Of a stretch of 64,000 bases of DNA, positions 8,752-17,358 are shown in pieces. Source of the DNA: Amycolatopsis roodepoortensis (lineage in GTDB: Bacteria; Actinomycetota; Actinomycetes; Mycobacteriales; Pseudonocardiaceae). The notes under the pieces are model-generated. The model was not told where the DNA came from. It saw only the letters and a program-made list of their open reading frames with translations, and made no database searches. The first letter of the stretch is position 1, and each line of letters opens with the position of its first letter. The stretch covers positions 1,550,001-1,614,000 of the forward strand of contig NZ_JADBEJ010000001.1 in the NCBI RefSeq assembly GCF_014873915.1, written 5' to 3'. The position numbers and the translations under genes were made by a program.

Positions 8752-8816
8752 GTTCGCCTTGACGAACACGGCTGCGTTCGTTCATTGTATGACGCTATGC
8801 GTTCGATATGGCGAAC
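8752..8816. promoter_or_regulatory. Two GTTCG-N6-CGAAC dyads, probable XRE-cupin operator
   Basis: Two 16-base inverted repeats of the same form occur at 8752-8767 (GTTCGCCTTGACGAAC) and 8801-8816 (GTTCGATATGGCGAAC). Extra GCGTTCG half sites lie nearby (8729, 8773). The first is just upstream of the regulator start; the second begins five bases into the proposed azlC start codon region. The arrangement suggests simultaneous control of both divergent genes. Confidence 0.55.
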
Positions 8817-9510
8817 AACCACTCGTGTCCTGGGGCGCGATCTTCTCCGTGACATCGGGCTGGTCTGCCTCGCCGACACCATTGTCGGCATCTCCTACGG
8901 CGCCATCGCGGTGGGCTCGGGCTTCCCGATCTGGGCGCCCATGCTGCTTTCCGTGCTGGTCTTCGCCGGTGCCTCGCAGTTCATGTTCGTCGGCATCATC
9001 GCCGCCGGTGGCAGCCCGGTCGCGGCCGTCGCCGCGGGGCTGCTCGCCAACGCCCGGCACCTGCCCTTCGGTTTCGCGATCGGCGACGTCCTGGGCAAAC
9101 GATGGTCGTCGAGGATCGTCGGCAGTCACCTGATGATCGACGAATCGGTCGCGTTCGCCCTGGCCCAGCGCGACGAGGAGCGGCGCAAGGCGGCGTACTG
9201 GGTCTGCGGGATCGGGCTGTTCGTCTGCTGGAACGTCGGCGTCCTCGCCGGGGCCTACGCCGGGACGGCGATCAGCGACACCGACGCCTTCGGCCTCGAC
9301 GCGGCTTTCCCGGCGGTCCTTCTCGCGCTGGTCCTGCCGTCGCTGCGCGACCGTGCCGCTCGGCTGCCGGTGCTCGTCGGCGTGGCCGTCGCGCTGGCTA
9401 CGACGCCGTTCCTGCCCGCGGGGCTGCCGGTGCTGCTCGCGCTGGTCGGCGTGCTGGCCGGAGTGGCGGCGAAGGAACCCGCCGAACGTGAACCCGAGGG
9501 AGTGCACTGA
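8797..9510 (+). CDS. azlC: AzlC-family branched-chain amino acid exporter, large subunit
   Basis: A 237-residue membrane protein of the AzlC family. With the small AzlD protein it exports branched-chain amino acids and analogues. Visible family segments include ISYGAIAVGSGFPIWAP, GASQFMFVGIIAAGGS and NARHLPFGFAIG, and there are about six membrane helices. No good ribosome-binding site precedes the ATG at 8797, so the mRNA may be leaderless; the second operator dyad overlaps its first codons. The TGA stop shares its last base with the azlD ATG. Confidence 0.88.
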   Translation: MRSIWRTTTRVLGRDLLRDIGLVCLADTIVGISYGAIAVGSGFPIWAPMLLSVLVFAGASQFMFVGIIAAGGSPVAAVAAGLLANARHLPFGFAIGDVLGKRWSSRIVGSHLMIDESVAFALAQRDEERRKAAYWVCGIGLFVCWNVGVLAGAYAGTAISDTDAFGLDAAFPAVLLALVLPSLRDRAARLPVLVGVAVALATTPFLPAGLPVLLALVGVLAGVAAKEPAEREPEGVH

Positions 9511-9830
9511 TGGATCCGCTGGAACTGATCATCGCCGGCGGGGTGCTCGCGGCCGGGACCTTCGCCTTCCGGTTCGCCGGGCCGGTGCTGAAGGCGCGGT
9601 TCACCGTGTCGCCCAAGGCCGAGAAACTGATGGCGCGTTCGGCCGTCGTCCTGCTGGCCGCGCTGGTCGCCGTCGCCGCGCTCACCGAAGGGCACGAGTT
9701 CGCCGGATACGCCCGGCCCGCGGGAGTCCTGGTCGGCGGCGTGCTCGCCTGGCGCAAGGCACCGTTCGCGCTGGTCGTCGTGGCGGCCGCCGCGACCGCC
9801 GCCCTGCTGCGGCTGGCCGGGGTCCCCTGA
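9510..9830 (+). CDS. azlD: AzlD-family small subunit of amino acid exporter
   Basis: A 106-residue protein with three to four membrane helices, of the length typical for AzlD. It begins MDPLELIIAGGVLAAGTFAFRF, the usual AzlD opening, and ends with a helix rich in Ala, Val and Leu. Its start is translationally coupled to azlC (TGATG). The two should form one exporter complex in the cytoplasmic membrane. Confidence 0.88.
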   Translation: MDPLELIIAGGVLAAGTFAFRFAGPVLKARFTVSPKAEKLMARSAVVLLAALVAVAALTEGHEFAGYARPAGVLVGGVLAWRKAPFALVVVAAAATAALLRLAGVP

Positions 9831-9884
9831 CCTGGCCGTTCCCCGAAGCGCCTAAGCTAGGGGGAAGGTCTTTCGGGAGGTCGG

Positions 9885-10514
9885 GTGGCGATCGCGACGG
9901 GGGCACGGCCGGTGGTCGGCGTGCTCGCACTGCAGGGCGACGTGCGGGAGCACGCCGCGATGGTGGAACGCGCCGGTGCGCGTGCGCTGCCGGTCCGTCG
10001 TGCGAGCGAACTGTCCGAAGTGGACGGTCTGGTGCTGCCCGGCGGCGAGTCGACCACCATGTCGAGGCTGCTGGAGACCTTCGAACTGCTGGAGCCGCTG
10101 CGCGAACGCATCGCGGACGGGATGCCCGCGTTCGGCTCCTGCGCCGGGATGATCCTGCTCGCCCGCCAGGCCCTCGACGGTCGGCCTGACCAGCGGCAAC
10201 TCGGCGGTCTCGACGTCGTCGTCCGGCGCAACGCGTTCGGTCGGCAGGTGGACTCGTTCGAAGCCGACCTCGACTTCACCGGGGTCGAAGGCGGCCCGGT
10301 GCACGCTGTGTTCATCCGCGCCCCGTGGGTCGAAAAGGCGGGCGACGGGGTCGAGGTACTCGCCAGTGTCCCCGAAATGCCGGGCTCCGAGGACGCGGCC
10401 GCTAGGATCGTCGCGGTCCGGCAGGGGGCGGTACTCGCCACGTCGTTCCACCCCGAACTCACCGGGGACGAACGCGTGCACAGGCTGTTCGTCGACCTCG
10501 TGCGACAGGCTTAG
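9885..10514 (+). CDS. pdxT: PdxT, glutaminase subunit of PLP synthase
   Basis: A 209-residue class I glutamine amidotransferase-like protein that hydrolyses glutamine and passes ammonia to PdxS for pyridoxal 5'-phosphate synthesis. It shows [12 protein letters not shown], the glycine-rich [12 protein letters not shown], the nucleophile Cys in [11 protein letters not shown], and the His-Glu pair in [13 protein letters not shown]. The GTG start follows GGGAGGTCGG. pdxS is not in the window directly upstream (azlD is there), so in this strain the two PLP synthase genes appear to be separated unless pdxS lies elsewhere. Confidence 0.95.
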   Translation: MAIATGARPVVGVLALQGDVREHAAMVERAGARALPVRRASELSEVDGLVLPGGESTTMSRLLETFELLEPLRERIADGMPAFGSCAGMILLARQALDGRPDQRQLGGLDVVVRRNAFGRQVDSFEADLDFTGVEGGPVHAVFIRAPWVEKAGDGVEVLASVPEMPGSEDAAARIVAVRQGAVLATSFHPELTGDERVHRLFVDLVRQA

Positions 10515-10564
10515 CAAAACCGACACTGTGCTCAGCGGCGGGCACAGGAGTAGATGGAGGAGAG

Positions 10565-11314
10565 ATGAGCGGCCACTCCAAGTGGGCCACCACGAAGCAC
10601 AAGAAGGCCAACCTGGACGCGAAGCGCGGCAAGCTCTTCGCCCGGTTGATCAAGAACATCGAGGTGGCGGCCCGGACCGGCGGTGGCGACCCGGACGGCA
10701 ACCCGACGCTCTACGACGCCATCCAGAAGGCCAAGAAGAACTCGGTCCCGCAGGACAACATCGAGCGCGCCCGCAAGCGCGGCGCCGGTGAAGAGGCCGG
10801 TGGCGCCGACTGGCAGACCATCACCTACGAAGGCTACGGCCCGAACGGTGTGGCCGTGCTGATCGAATGCCTCACCGACAACAAGAACCGCGCCGCCATG
10901 GAGGTGCGCACCGCGCTCACCCGGAACAACGGCTCGCTCGCCGACCCGGGTTCGGTCGCCTACATGTTCAACCGCAAGGGCGTCGTGATCATGCCCAAGG
11001 GTGACGCCGGCGAGGACGACGTCCTCATGGCCGTACTCGACGCGGGTGCCGAAGAGGTGAACGACCTCGACGAGAACTTCGAGATCGTCTCCGAGGCCAC
11101 CGACCTCGTCCCGGTCCGGAAAGCCTTGCAGGAAGCCGGTTTCGAGTACGAGTCCGCGGATCTCACGTTCCTGCCGTCGGTCAGTGTCCCGCTGGACGTC
11201 GAAGGCGCGAAGAAGGTCTTCAAGCTCATCGACGCGCTCGAGGATTGCGACGACGTGCAGAACGTGTACGCGAACTTCGACGTTTCGGACGAGGTCATGG
11301 CCGAGGTCGGCTGA
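10565..11314 (+). CDS. yebC: YebC/PmpR-family protein
   Basis: A 249-residue member of the YebC family, recognised at once from the start [14 protein letters not shown] and the central [19 protein letters not shown]. Members act as transcriptional regulators or, as shown more recently, help ribosomes at difficult proline stretches. TGGAGGAG precedes the ATG. In many actinobacteria pdxT, yebC and ruvCAB lie together; here the order is kept but two small genes are interposed. Confidence 0.95.
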   Translation: MSGHSKWATTKHKKANLDAKRGKLFARLIKNIEVAARTGGGDPDGNPTLYDAIQKAKKNSVPQDNIERARKRGAGEEAGGADWQTITYEGYGPNGVAVLIECLTDNKNRAAMEVRTALTRNNGSLADPGSVAYMFNRKGVVIMPKGDAGEDDVLMAVLDAGAEEVNDLDENFEIVSEATDLVPVRKALQEAGFEYESADLTFLPSVSVPLDVEGAKKVFKLIDALEDCDDVQNVYANFDVSDEVMAEVG

Positions 11315-11390
11315 TCAATTTTCCCGCCATGCCGCGGAAAATCGGTCCCGGGGCTAGGTGCGGGCGCTCGCGTGGGGCACAATGTCGCGC

Positions 11391-11912
11391 GTGACGACCT
11401 CCGAAGCCGACGCCCTCACCGCCGAAGAAACCGAACTCATCCAGTGGATCGAGGGACAGGCGAAGGCGAGAGGGAACGCGGTCATCGCGGTCGAAGGCGA
11501 CGAGGAGGAAGCACCCTTCTGCTTCACCGCGTGCGCCTGGGCGTTGCACAACGTCGCGGAAGCGGTCGTGATCGGACTGCCCGAGCACATGGGGCCGGTC
11601 CTGCTCGACGCCTACGTCGACCGCGCGGCCGCCGGCGAGATCTTCGAGGTCGGCAAGCAGTACGACGATTTCTTCGAGGGCGCGCCGGTGGTCTTCGAAC
11701 GGGTCGCGAAGGGGCACTATCCCGAGTACTTCGGGAGCGCGTTCCTGATCTACCCGGACGGGGACTTCCCGGCGCTGCAACTGATCGTCGCCACGCCGGA
11801 CGGCCACTTCCCGTGGCACGCGGACGCTCCCGAGGGCTTCGCGCGGTACCAGCCGGTGCTGACCGAATCCGGTGACCCGGAGAGCTGGACGCCGGGCGTC
11901 GACGGGCCCTGA
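11391..11912 (+). CDS. DUF4262-domain protein
   Basis: A 173-residue soluble protein of the DUF4262 family, whose function is unknown. Family features are FCFTACAWALHNVAEAVVIGLP near the N-terminus, then HYPEYFGSAF and a closing segment FPALQLIVATPDGHFPW. The GTG start is preferred because CACAAT, a plausible -10 element, ends seven bases upstream, which would make a leaderless mRNA. ATG at 11382 in the same frame is the alternative. A long hairpin follows the stop. Confidence 0.8.
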   Translation: MTTSEADALTAEETELIQWIEGQAKARGNAVIAVEGDEEEAPFCFTACAWALHNVAEAVVIGLPEHMGPVLLDAYVDRAAAGEIFEVGKQYDDFFEGAPVVFERVAKGHYPEYFGSAFLIYPDGDFPALQLIVATPDGHFPWHADAPEGFARYQPVLTESGDPESWTPGVDGP

Positions 11913-11924
11913 GGTTCGCTTAAG

Positions 11925-11977
11925 TACGTGAAGGCCCCCTTCACTGCGCTAGACGCAATGAAGGGGGCCTTCACGTA
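11925..11977. terminator. 24-bp hairpin after DUF4262 gene
   Basis: Two 24-base arms (11925-11948 and 11954-11977) pair with a single mismatch around a five-base loop. The core GTGAAGGCCCCCTTCA is of the same type as hairpins at 50579 and 61465. There is no long T tract, so if it is a terminator it is of the strong-stem actinobacterial kind. Confidence 0.7.
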
Positions 11978-11994
11978 TCCGGTGGTCTGGCATC

Positions 11995-12063
11995 GTGACC
12001 GGACCGGTCACGTGGGGCACTGTGTGGATTTTTGGTCATCCAACGTCCCAAAATCCACACAGT
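11995..12063. repeat. Palindrome plus 17-bp inverted repeat
   Basis: Directly beyond the hairpin lie two more symmetrical elements. One is a 17-base palindrome GTGACCGGACCGGTCAC (11995-12011). The other is an inverted repeat whose arms (12019-12035 and 12047-12063) match at 16 of 17 positions, reading ACTGTGTGGATTTTTGG against its partner, around an 11-base loop. The A/T-rich core stands out in this GC-rich DNA. They lie between the convergent DUF4262 and DUF985 genes and may include the terminator of the latter. Confidence 0.6.
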
Positions 12064-12112
12064 CGGCGTGCTGGGGGCGGACGTCAGGCAAGGGGCACGC
12101 AAAGACCCACGC

Positions 12113-12559
12113 TCACTCAAGCCAGGGCACCAGGTCCTCCGCCGCGTCCGGCCACTCGGCGGCCAAAGCCGCCGCGGACCGGAACTCCACGCAGTCGTCC
12201 GTATAAGGCGGCACCACCACCGTGCCGGCCAGGCTCCACTCACCGGTGCTCACCGACGCCTGCCACACCCCGGCGGGCACCACCACCTGCGGCCGCTGAC
12301 CAGCGGCGACGTCCGGACCCAGCACCGGCCGCGAAACACTCCCGTCCGGGAACAACAGCAGCATCCGCACCGGCGCCCCCGCGTGGTGCGCGTAGATCTC
12401 CAGCCGGTCCAGCCGGTGTGGCGCCGAGGTTTCCGGCGGCGCCAGCAGGTAGTAGATCGCGGACGCGGTTTCGTCGCGCCAGCTCTGCGCCCAGCGGCCG
12501 CCCTCGACGGGCAACGGCTGAAGGCCCAGATGGGCGGTGAAGTCGTCGGGACTCGGCAT
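12113..12559 (-). CDS. DUF985-family cupin protein
   Basis: A 148-residue cupin of the Cupin_5/DUF985 family, a small soluble beta-barrel of unknown enzymatic role. It has the family order: an N-terminal [19 protein letters not shown], then [18 protein letters not shown], an [11 protein letters not shown] metal-binding-like segment, [11 protein letters not shown], and a final [13 protein letters not shown]. It is convergent with the DUF4262 gene and divergent from ruvC, whose start is 76 bases away. Confidence 0.87.
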   Translation of the reverse strand: MPSPDDFTAHLGLQPLPVEGGRWAQSWRDETASAIYYLLAPPETSAPHRLDRLEIYAHHAGAPVRMLLLFPDGSVSRPVLGPDVAAGQRPQVVVPAGVWQASVSTGEWSLAGTVVVPPYTDDCVEFRSAAALAAEWPDAAEDLVPWLE

Positions 12560-12635
12560 GTCCTCATCTTGCCCGGAGCCCGCTCCGGGTAGCCTCGGAT
12601 CTCGAACTGATGTTCGCCGGAGCGGAGGAAAACGC

Positions 12636-13220
12636 GTGCGGGTACTCGGGGTCGACCCCGGTCTGACCAGGTGCGGGCTGGGAGTGGTCGACGGTGGCAC
12701 GGGCCGCACCGTCCGCGCCGTGGCCGTCGACGTCGTGCGGACCCCGCCGGACGCCGATCTCTCCGTGCGGCTGCTGGGGATCTCCGACGCCGTCGAGCGC
12801 TGGCTCGACCGGTACAAGCCTGAGGCCGTCGCCGTGGAGCGGGTTTTCGCGCAGCACAACGTGCGCACCGCGATGGGCACCGCGCAGGCGGGCGGCGTCG
12901 TCGCGCTCGCCGCGGCCCGGCGCGGGCTGCCGGTCGTGTTCCACACCCCGAGCGAGGTCAAGGCCGCCGTCACGGGCTCCGGGCGCGCGGACAAGGCGCA
13001 GGTCACCGGTATGGTCATGCGACTGCTCGGTCTCGAGGTCAAACCGCATCCGGCGGACGCCGCGGACGCGCTCGCGCTCGCCATCTGCCACCTGTGGCGC
13101 GAGCCGATGCGGGTCCGGCTCGCCGAAGCCGAGGCCAGGGCGGCCGAGATCGCCAAGAACCACAAGGCCAGGCTCGCCGCCGCGGCCAAACAAGCAAAGA
13201 CGCAAGGAGCGGCTCGATGA
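12636..13220 (+). CDS. ruvC: RuvC Holliday junction endonuclease
   Basis: A 194-residue resolvase that nicks Holliday junctions together with RuvAB. Acidic active-site residues are visible in [22 protein letters not shown] and [16 protein letters not shown] basic, alanine-rich C-terminal tail of about 25 residues extends beyond the usual fold. GGAGCGGAGGA precedes the GTG start. It overlaps ruvA by four bases. Confidence 0.96.
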   Translation: MRVLGVDPGLTRCGLGVVDGGTGRTVRAVAVDVVRTPPDADLSVRLLGISDAVERWLDRYKPEAVAVERVFAQHNVRTAMGTAQAGGVVALAAARRGLPVVFHTPSEVKAAVTGSGRADKAQVTGMVMRLLGLEVKPHPADAADALALAICHLWREPMRVRLAEAEARAAEIAKNHKARLAAAAKQAKTQGAAR

Positions 13221-13816
13221 TCTCCTCGGTACGCGGTGAAATCCTCTCCATCGGTCTCGACCACGTCGTGATCGAGGTCGGGGGAGTGGGCTTCGCCGTG
13301 CAGGCCACCCCCGCCACCCTCGCGACGCTTCGCCGCGGCGAGGAGGCGATGCTGCACACCGCGCTCGTGGTCCGCGAGGATTCCTTGACGCTGTTCGGTT
13401 TCGCCGACGCCGACGCCCGCGAGCTGTTCGGCCTGCTGCAGACGGTCTCCGGGATCGGCCCCCGGCTCGCGCTCGCGACACTCGCCGTCCTCGACCCCGA
13501 CAAGCTGCGTTCCGCGCTGGTCGAAGGCAACATCACCGTGCTCACCCAGGTGCCCGGTATCGGCCGCAAGGGCGCCGAGCGGCTCACGCTCGAACTCCGG
13601 GACAAGGTCACCGCGCTCGCCGGCCCGACCGACGGTTCCCCGGCGGTCGTGGCGCCTGGCGCGCTGCGGAGCGAGGTCGTCGAGGCGCTCGCGGGCCTCG
13701 GCTTCCCGGCCAAGCAGGCCGAACAGGCCGTCGACAAGGTGCTCGGCGAGGGTGAGGGCCACACGACGTCCTCCGTGCTGCGCGCCGCGTTGGCCACCCT
13801 CGGGCGTAAGCGGTAA
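13217..13816 (+). CDS. ruvA: RuvA Holliday junction-binding subunit
   Basis: A 199-residue protein that binds four-way junctions and loads RuvB. It has the N-terminal OB fold ([20 protein letters not shown]), two helix-hairpin-helix motifs ([15 protein letters not shown] and [15 protein letters not shown]) and the C-terminal RuvB-binding domain ([17 protein letters not shown]). It starts in an ATGA overlap with ruvC. Confidence 0.97.
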   Translation: MISSVRGEILSIGLDHVVIEVGGVGFAVQATPATLATLRRGEEAMLHTALVVREDSLTLFGFADADARELFGLLQTVSGIGPRLALATLAVLDPDKLRSALVEGNITVLTQVPGIGRKGAERLTLELRDKVTALAGPTDGSPAVVAPGALRSEVVEALAGLGFPAKQAEQAVDKVLGEGEGHTTSSVLRAALATLGRKR

Positions 13817-13824
13817 CCGGCCAC

Positions 13825-14901
13825 ATGGACTATGAGGCCGTGACGGAATTCGACGCCGACGACGAGACGCTTTCGGCGCTGCCGCAGACGGGCGAACGCG
13901 AGGTCGAGACCACGCTGCGCCCGCGCAAACTCGACGAGTTCGTCGGTCAACCGCGGGTGCGTGAGCAGCTCGAACTCGTCCTCGAAAGCGCGCGACGCCG
14001 GGGTGTCCCGCCGGATCACGTCCTGCTCTCCGGTCCGCCGGGGCTCGGCAAGACGAGTATGGCGATGATCGTCGCCGCCGAACTCAACGCCGCCATCCGC
14101 ATCACCTCGGGACCGGCGCTGGAACGCGCGGGCGACCTGGCCGCGATGCTGTCGAACCTGGCGCCCGGCGACGTCCTGTTCATCGACGAGATCCACCGCA
14201 TCGCCCGTCCCGCCGAGGAGATGCTGTACCTCGCGATGGAGGACTTCCGCGTCGACGTCGTCGTCGGCAAGGGGCCCGGCGCCACCAGCATCCCGCTCGA
14301 GATCGCGCCGTTCACACTGGTCGGCGCCACGACGAGGTCCGGTTCGCTGACCGGCCCGCTGCGTGACCGGTTCGGTTTCACCGGCCAGATGGAGTTCTAC
14401 AGCGACAGCGAACTCGAACTCGTCGCCCGCCGCGCCGCCACGATCCTCGACATCGACATCGACCGGGACGGCTGCGCGGAGATCGCCCGCCGGTCCCGCG
14501 GCACACCCCGGATCGCGAACCGGCTCCTGCGCCGGGTGCGCGACTACGCCGAGGTCCGGGCCGACGGCAAGGTCACGCGCAAGATCGCGCGGGCCGCGCT
14601 GGAGGTCTACGACGTCGACGAACTCGGCCTCGACCGGCTCGACCGCGCGGTGCTGACCGCGCTGGTCCGCTCCTTCGGCGGCGGGCCGGTCGGCGTGTCG
14701 ACGCTGGCCGTCGCGGTGGGAGAGGAACCGACCACCGTCGAAGAGGTGTGTGAGCCTTACCTGGTCCGCGCCGGTATGCTCGCCCGCACTCCTCGCGGCC
14801 GGGTCGCCACAGCGGCCGCGTGGGAACACCTCGGCCTGCCGGTCCCGGCCGGCGCCACGCGCGGCGACCAGGGCGGACCGACCCTGTTCGACCAGGACTG
14901 A
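13825..14901 (+). CDS. ruvB: RuvB branch-migration ATPase
   Basis: A 358-residue AAA+ motor that drives branch migration. Features are the Walker A segment [14 protein letters not shown], Walker [11 protein letters not shown], sensor 1 LVGATTRSG, the arginine-finger region PLRDRFG and the C-terminal winged helix ([16 protein letters not shown]). It follows ruvA by eight bases and completes the ruvCAB operon. Confidence 0.97.
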   Translation: MDYEAVTEFDADDETLSALPQTGEREVETTLRPRKLDEFVGQPRVREQLELVLESARRRGVPPDHVLLSGPPGLGKTSMAMIVAAELNAAIRITSGPALERAGDLAAMLSNLAPGDVLFIDEIHRIARPAEEMLYLAMEDFRVDVVVGKGPGATSIPLEIAPFTLVGATTRSGSLTGPLRDRFGFTGQMEFYSDSELELVARRAATILDIDIDRDGCAEIARRSRGTPRIANRLLRRVRDYAEVRADGKVTRKIARAALEVYDVDELGLDRLDRAVLTALVRSFGGGPVGVSTLAVAVGEEPTTVEEVCEPYLVRAGMLARTPRGRVATAAAWEHLGLPVPAGATRGDQGGPTLFDQD

Positions 14902-15046
14902 CCGGACCGTTCACGCGGTCCGAGGCCCGTGGTGACGACGGGTGGTGGTGGAGTTTCCGCTGGCACCTGGCACACTCGGAGAGAGCACACCCCGCCAAAC
15001 CGGACAAAACAGCGCACCGCGCGGCGTCCGCTCGAAATGGAGAATC

Positions 15047-15454
15047 ATGAACCAGTTATTGCTGCCGCTGCTCCTGATGCTCGTTGTGGCGATTCCGCTC
15101 GTCATGGGCACCCGTAAGCAGAAGAAGGCGGCGGCAGCGCAGCAGGAGCTGCTCGCGAGCCTGGCTCCCGGTGACCGGGTGATGACCACTTCCGGTCTTT
15201 ACGCGTCCGTCGCCGACGCTACCGCCGACACCACGATCGACCTCGAGATCGCTCCGGGCGTCGTGACCACCTGGCTGCGCCAGGCCGTCCGCGAGAAGGT
15301 CGAGCCGGTCGTCGAGACCGACGAAGACGTCACCGACGCCACCGACACCGACGAGGTCGTCGAGGCGCCGGTCGTCGAGTCGAAGGACGACGAGCGCGTC
15401 GAGGAGAAGTCGGGCGCGCAGATCGCTCCTCCGCTGGAGCACGGCAAGAAGTAG
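15047..15454 (+). CDS. yajC: YajC, Sec translocon accessory subunit
   Basis: A 135-residue single-pass membrane protein that associates with SecDF. It starts MNQLLLPLLLMLVVAIPLVM, the membrane anchor, followed by RKQKKAAAAQQELLASLAPGD, the conserved cytoplasmic part, and an unusually acidic C-terminal tail rich in Asp, Glu and Val. ATGGAG precedes the start. Confidence 0.93.
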   Translation: MNQLLLPLLLMLVVAIPLVMGTRKQKKAAAAQQELLASLAPGDRVMTTSGLYASVADATADTTIDLEIAPGVVTTWLRQAVREKVEPVVETDEDVTDATDTDEVVEAPVVESKDDERVEEKSGAQIAPPLEHGKK

Positions 15455-15513
15455 CGGTTGTAAGGCCATCCCCGACACCAGACTTTCGTAGGTGCGGGGC
15501 CAACGCCGGGCTC

Positions 15514-15547
15514 ACGCAGCACCGAGTAGTGTCTCGGTGCTGCGTGC
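15514..15547 (+). terminator. Hairpin between yajC and secD
   Basis: Perfect 14-bp stem (15514-15527 with 15534-15547) and a six-base loop, arm sequence CACGCAGCACCGAG. It lies 60 bases after yajC and well before secD, so secD probably has its own promoter downstream. Confidence 0.65.
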
Positions 15548-15660
15548 GTGTCCGTCGTCATAGTCGTGCTCGTTCGCGGTACCGCCGGACTCCCGTCCAG
15601 TGAGTGAACAGCCAAGTCCATTGGGGAAAAACCCAGTCCGTCCGAGGAGACCGAAGCACA

Positions 15661-17358
15661 GTGGCCGCACCGGCCGGGCATCTCCGCCCGGGACGCTATC
15701 TCGCCTTCTTCGCCCTGATCGTGGTGGCGCTGTACGCCCTGGTGTTCTTCACCGGTAGCGGCAAGCCGACGCCGAAGCTCGGCATCGATCTGCAGGGCGG
15801 TACGAGGGTCACCCTGACCGCCCGAAACCCCGACGGCGGCGACCCTCCGCGAGAGTCCCTCGAACAGGCCCGCTCGATCATCGAGCGCCGGGTCAACGGT
15901 ATCGGCGTCAGCGGCACCGAGGTCGTCCTCGACGGCAGCAACGTCGTCATCACCGTCCCCGGTGAGCAGGGCGACCAGGCCAAGACCCTGGGCAAGACCG
16001 CGAAGCTCGGCTTCCGGAAGGTCGTGACGTCGCAGCCGGTGACCCCGGTGCCGCAACCGTCGGCCCCGCCCGCCTCGGGCACGCCGTCCTCGGCGCCCCC
16101 GGCCTCGCCTGGTGTGAGCGCCCCGCCGACCAGCCCGGCCAACGGTGGCGGTGGCGCTGCCGGTGCGCCGCAGCAGCAGCCGGACGAGAATTCCGACGAG
16201 AAGACCAAGAGGGAGATCGAGGAGGCCCGGAACCTCCGGCAGAACCCCGATCTGCTTTCGACGGACCAGGCGAAGCAGGCCGCGGCGGCCGAGAAGGCCT
16301 TCGCTGCGCTCAACTGCGACCCCAAGATCGCGGACCCGCTGGTCGGCAACGACCTCACGGACAAGCCGCTGGTCGCCTGTGGCGACAAGAACACCATGAA
16401 GTACCTGCTGGAGCCGGAGTTCCTGCCCGGAACCGAGATCTCCGACGCCTCCTCGGGCTACGACACCCAGAACTCCCAGTGGGTCGTCAACCTGAACTTC
16501 AAGGGTGAGGGCTCCCGGATCTGGGGCGACTTCACCTCGAAGAACGTCCAGAAGCAGGCCGCGTTCGTCCTCGACACGCAGGTCGTCTCCGCGCCGACCA
16601 TCCAGTCGGCGATCCTGGGCGGGCAGACCCAGATCACCGGCCGCTTCAGCCAGACCGAGGCGAAGGACCTGGCCGACGTGCTGAAGTACGGCTCGCTGCC
16701 GCTGTCGTTCGAGTCCTCGGACGCGACGACGGTGTCCGCGACGCTGGGTCTCGCGTCGCTGCAGGCGGGCCTGATCGCCGGCGGTATCGGCCTGCTGGCC
16801 GTGTTCATCTACTGCATGTTCTATTACCGGCTGCTCGGCCTGCTGACGATCCTGTCGCTCGGTTTGTCGTTCACCATCGTGTACGGGGTCCTGGTGCTGC
16901 TGGGGCGGTGGATCGGGTACACCCTCGACCTCGCGGGCGTGGCGGGCCTGATCATCGCGATCGGTATCACCGCGGACTCGTTCGTCATCTACTTCGAGCG
17001 GTTGAAGGACGAGATCCGCGAAGGCAGGACGTTCCGGTCCGCGGTACCGCGGGGCTGGTCCCGTGCCCAGCGCACGATTCTCGCGGCGGACGCGGTCAGC
17101 TTCCTCGCCGCGGCGGTCCTCTACCTGCTGGCCGTCGGTGACGTGAAGGGCTTCGCGTTCACCCTCGGCATGTCGACGGTGCTCGACCTCGTCGTGGTCT
17201 ACCTCGTGACGCATCCGCTGGTCGCGATGGTCTCCCGGTCGAAGTCGAAGTTCCTGTCCAACCCGAAGAATCTCGGCCTCGGCGCCGTGCAGCAGCTGGG
17301 CTCGGAGCGCAAGGCGGCCCGTCCCGCCACCGGTCGCCCGAACGTCAAGGAGGCGTGA
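15661..17358 (+). CDS. secD: SecD, preprotein translocase subunit
   Basis: A 565-residue RND-type subunit that uses the proton gradient to help pull secreted proteins across the membrane. After a first helix (YLAFFALIVVALYALVFF) come LGIDLQGGTRVTL, a large periplasmic domain with a Pro/Ser/Ala-rich insertion at about residues 125-180, and five C-terminal membrane helices with GLIIAIGITADSFVIYFERL. The GTG at 15661 is favoured because GAGGAG lies upstream; a GTG at 15604 in frame has no such site. The stop overlaps the secF start (GTGA). Confidence 0.94.
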   Translation: MAAPAGHLRPGRYLAFFALIVVALYALVFFTGSGKPTPKLGIDLQGGTRVTLTARNPDGGDPPRESLEQARSIIERRVNGIGVSGTEVVLDGSNVVITVPGEQGDQAKTLGKTAKLGFRKVVTSQPVTPVPQPSAPPASGTPSSAPPASPGVSAPPTSPANGGGGAAGAPQQQPDENSDEKTKREIEEARNLRQNPDLLSTDQAKQAAAAEKAFAALNCDPKIADPLVGNDLTDKPLVACGDKNTMKYLLEPEFLPGTEISDASSGYDTQNSQWVVNLNFKGEGSRIWGDFTSKNVQKQAAFVLDTQVVSAPTIQSAILGGQTQITGRFSQTEAKDLADVLKYGSLPLSFESSDATTVSATLGLASLQAGLIAGGIGLLAVFIYCMFYYRLLGLLTILSLGLSFTIVYGVLVLLGRWIGYTLDLAGVAGLIIAIGITADSFVIYFERLKDEIREGRTFRSAVPRGWSRAQRTILAADAVSFLAAAVLYLLAVGDVKGFAFTLGMSTVLDLVVVYLVTHPLVAMVSRSKSKFLSNPKNLGLGAVQQLGSERKAARPATGRPNVKEA

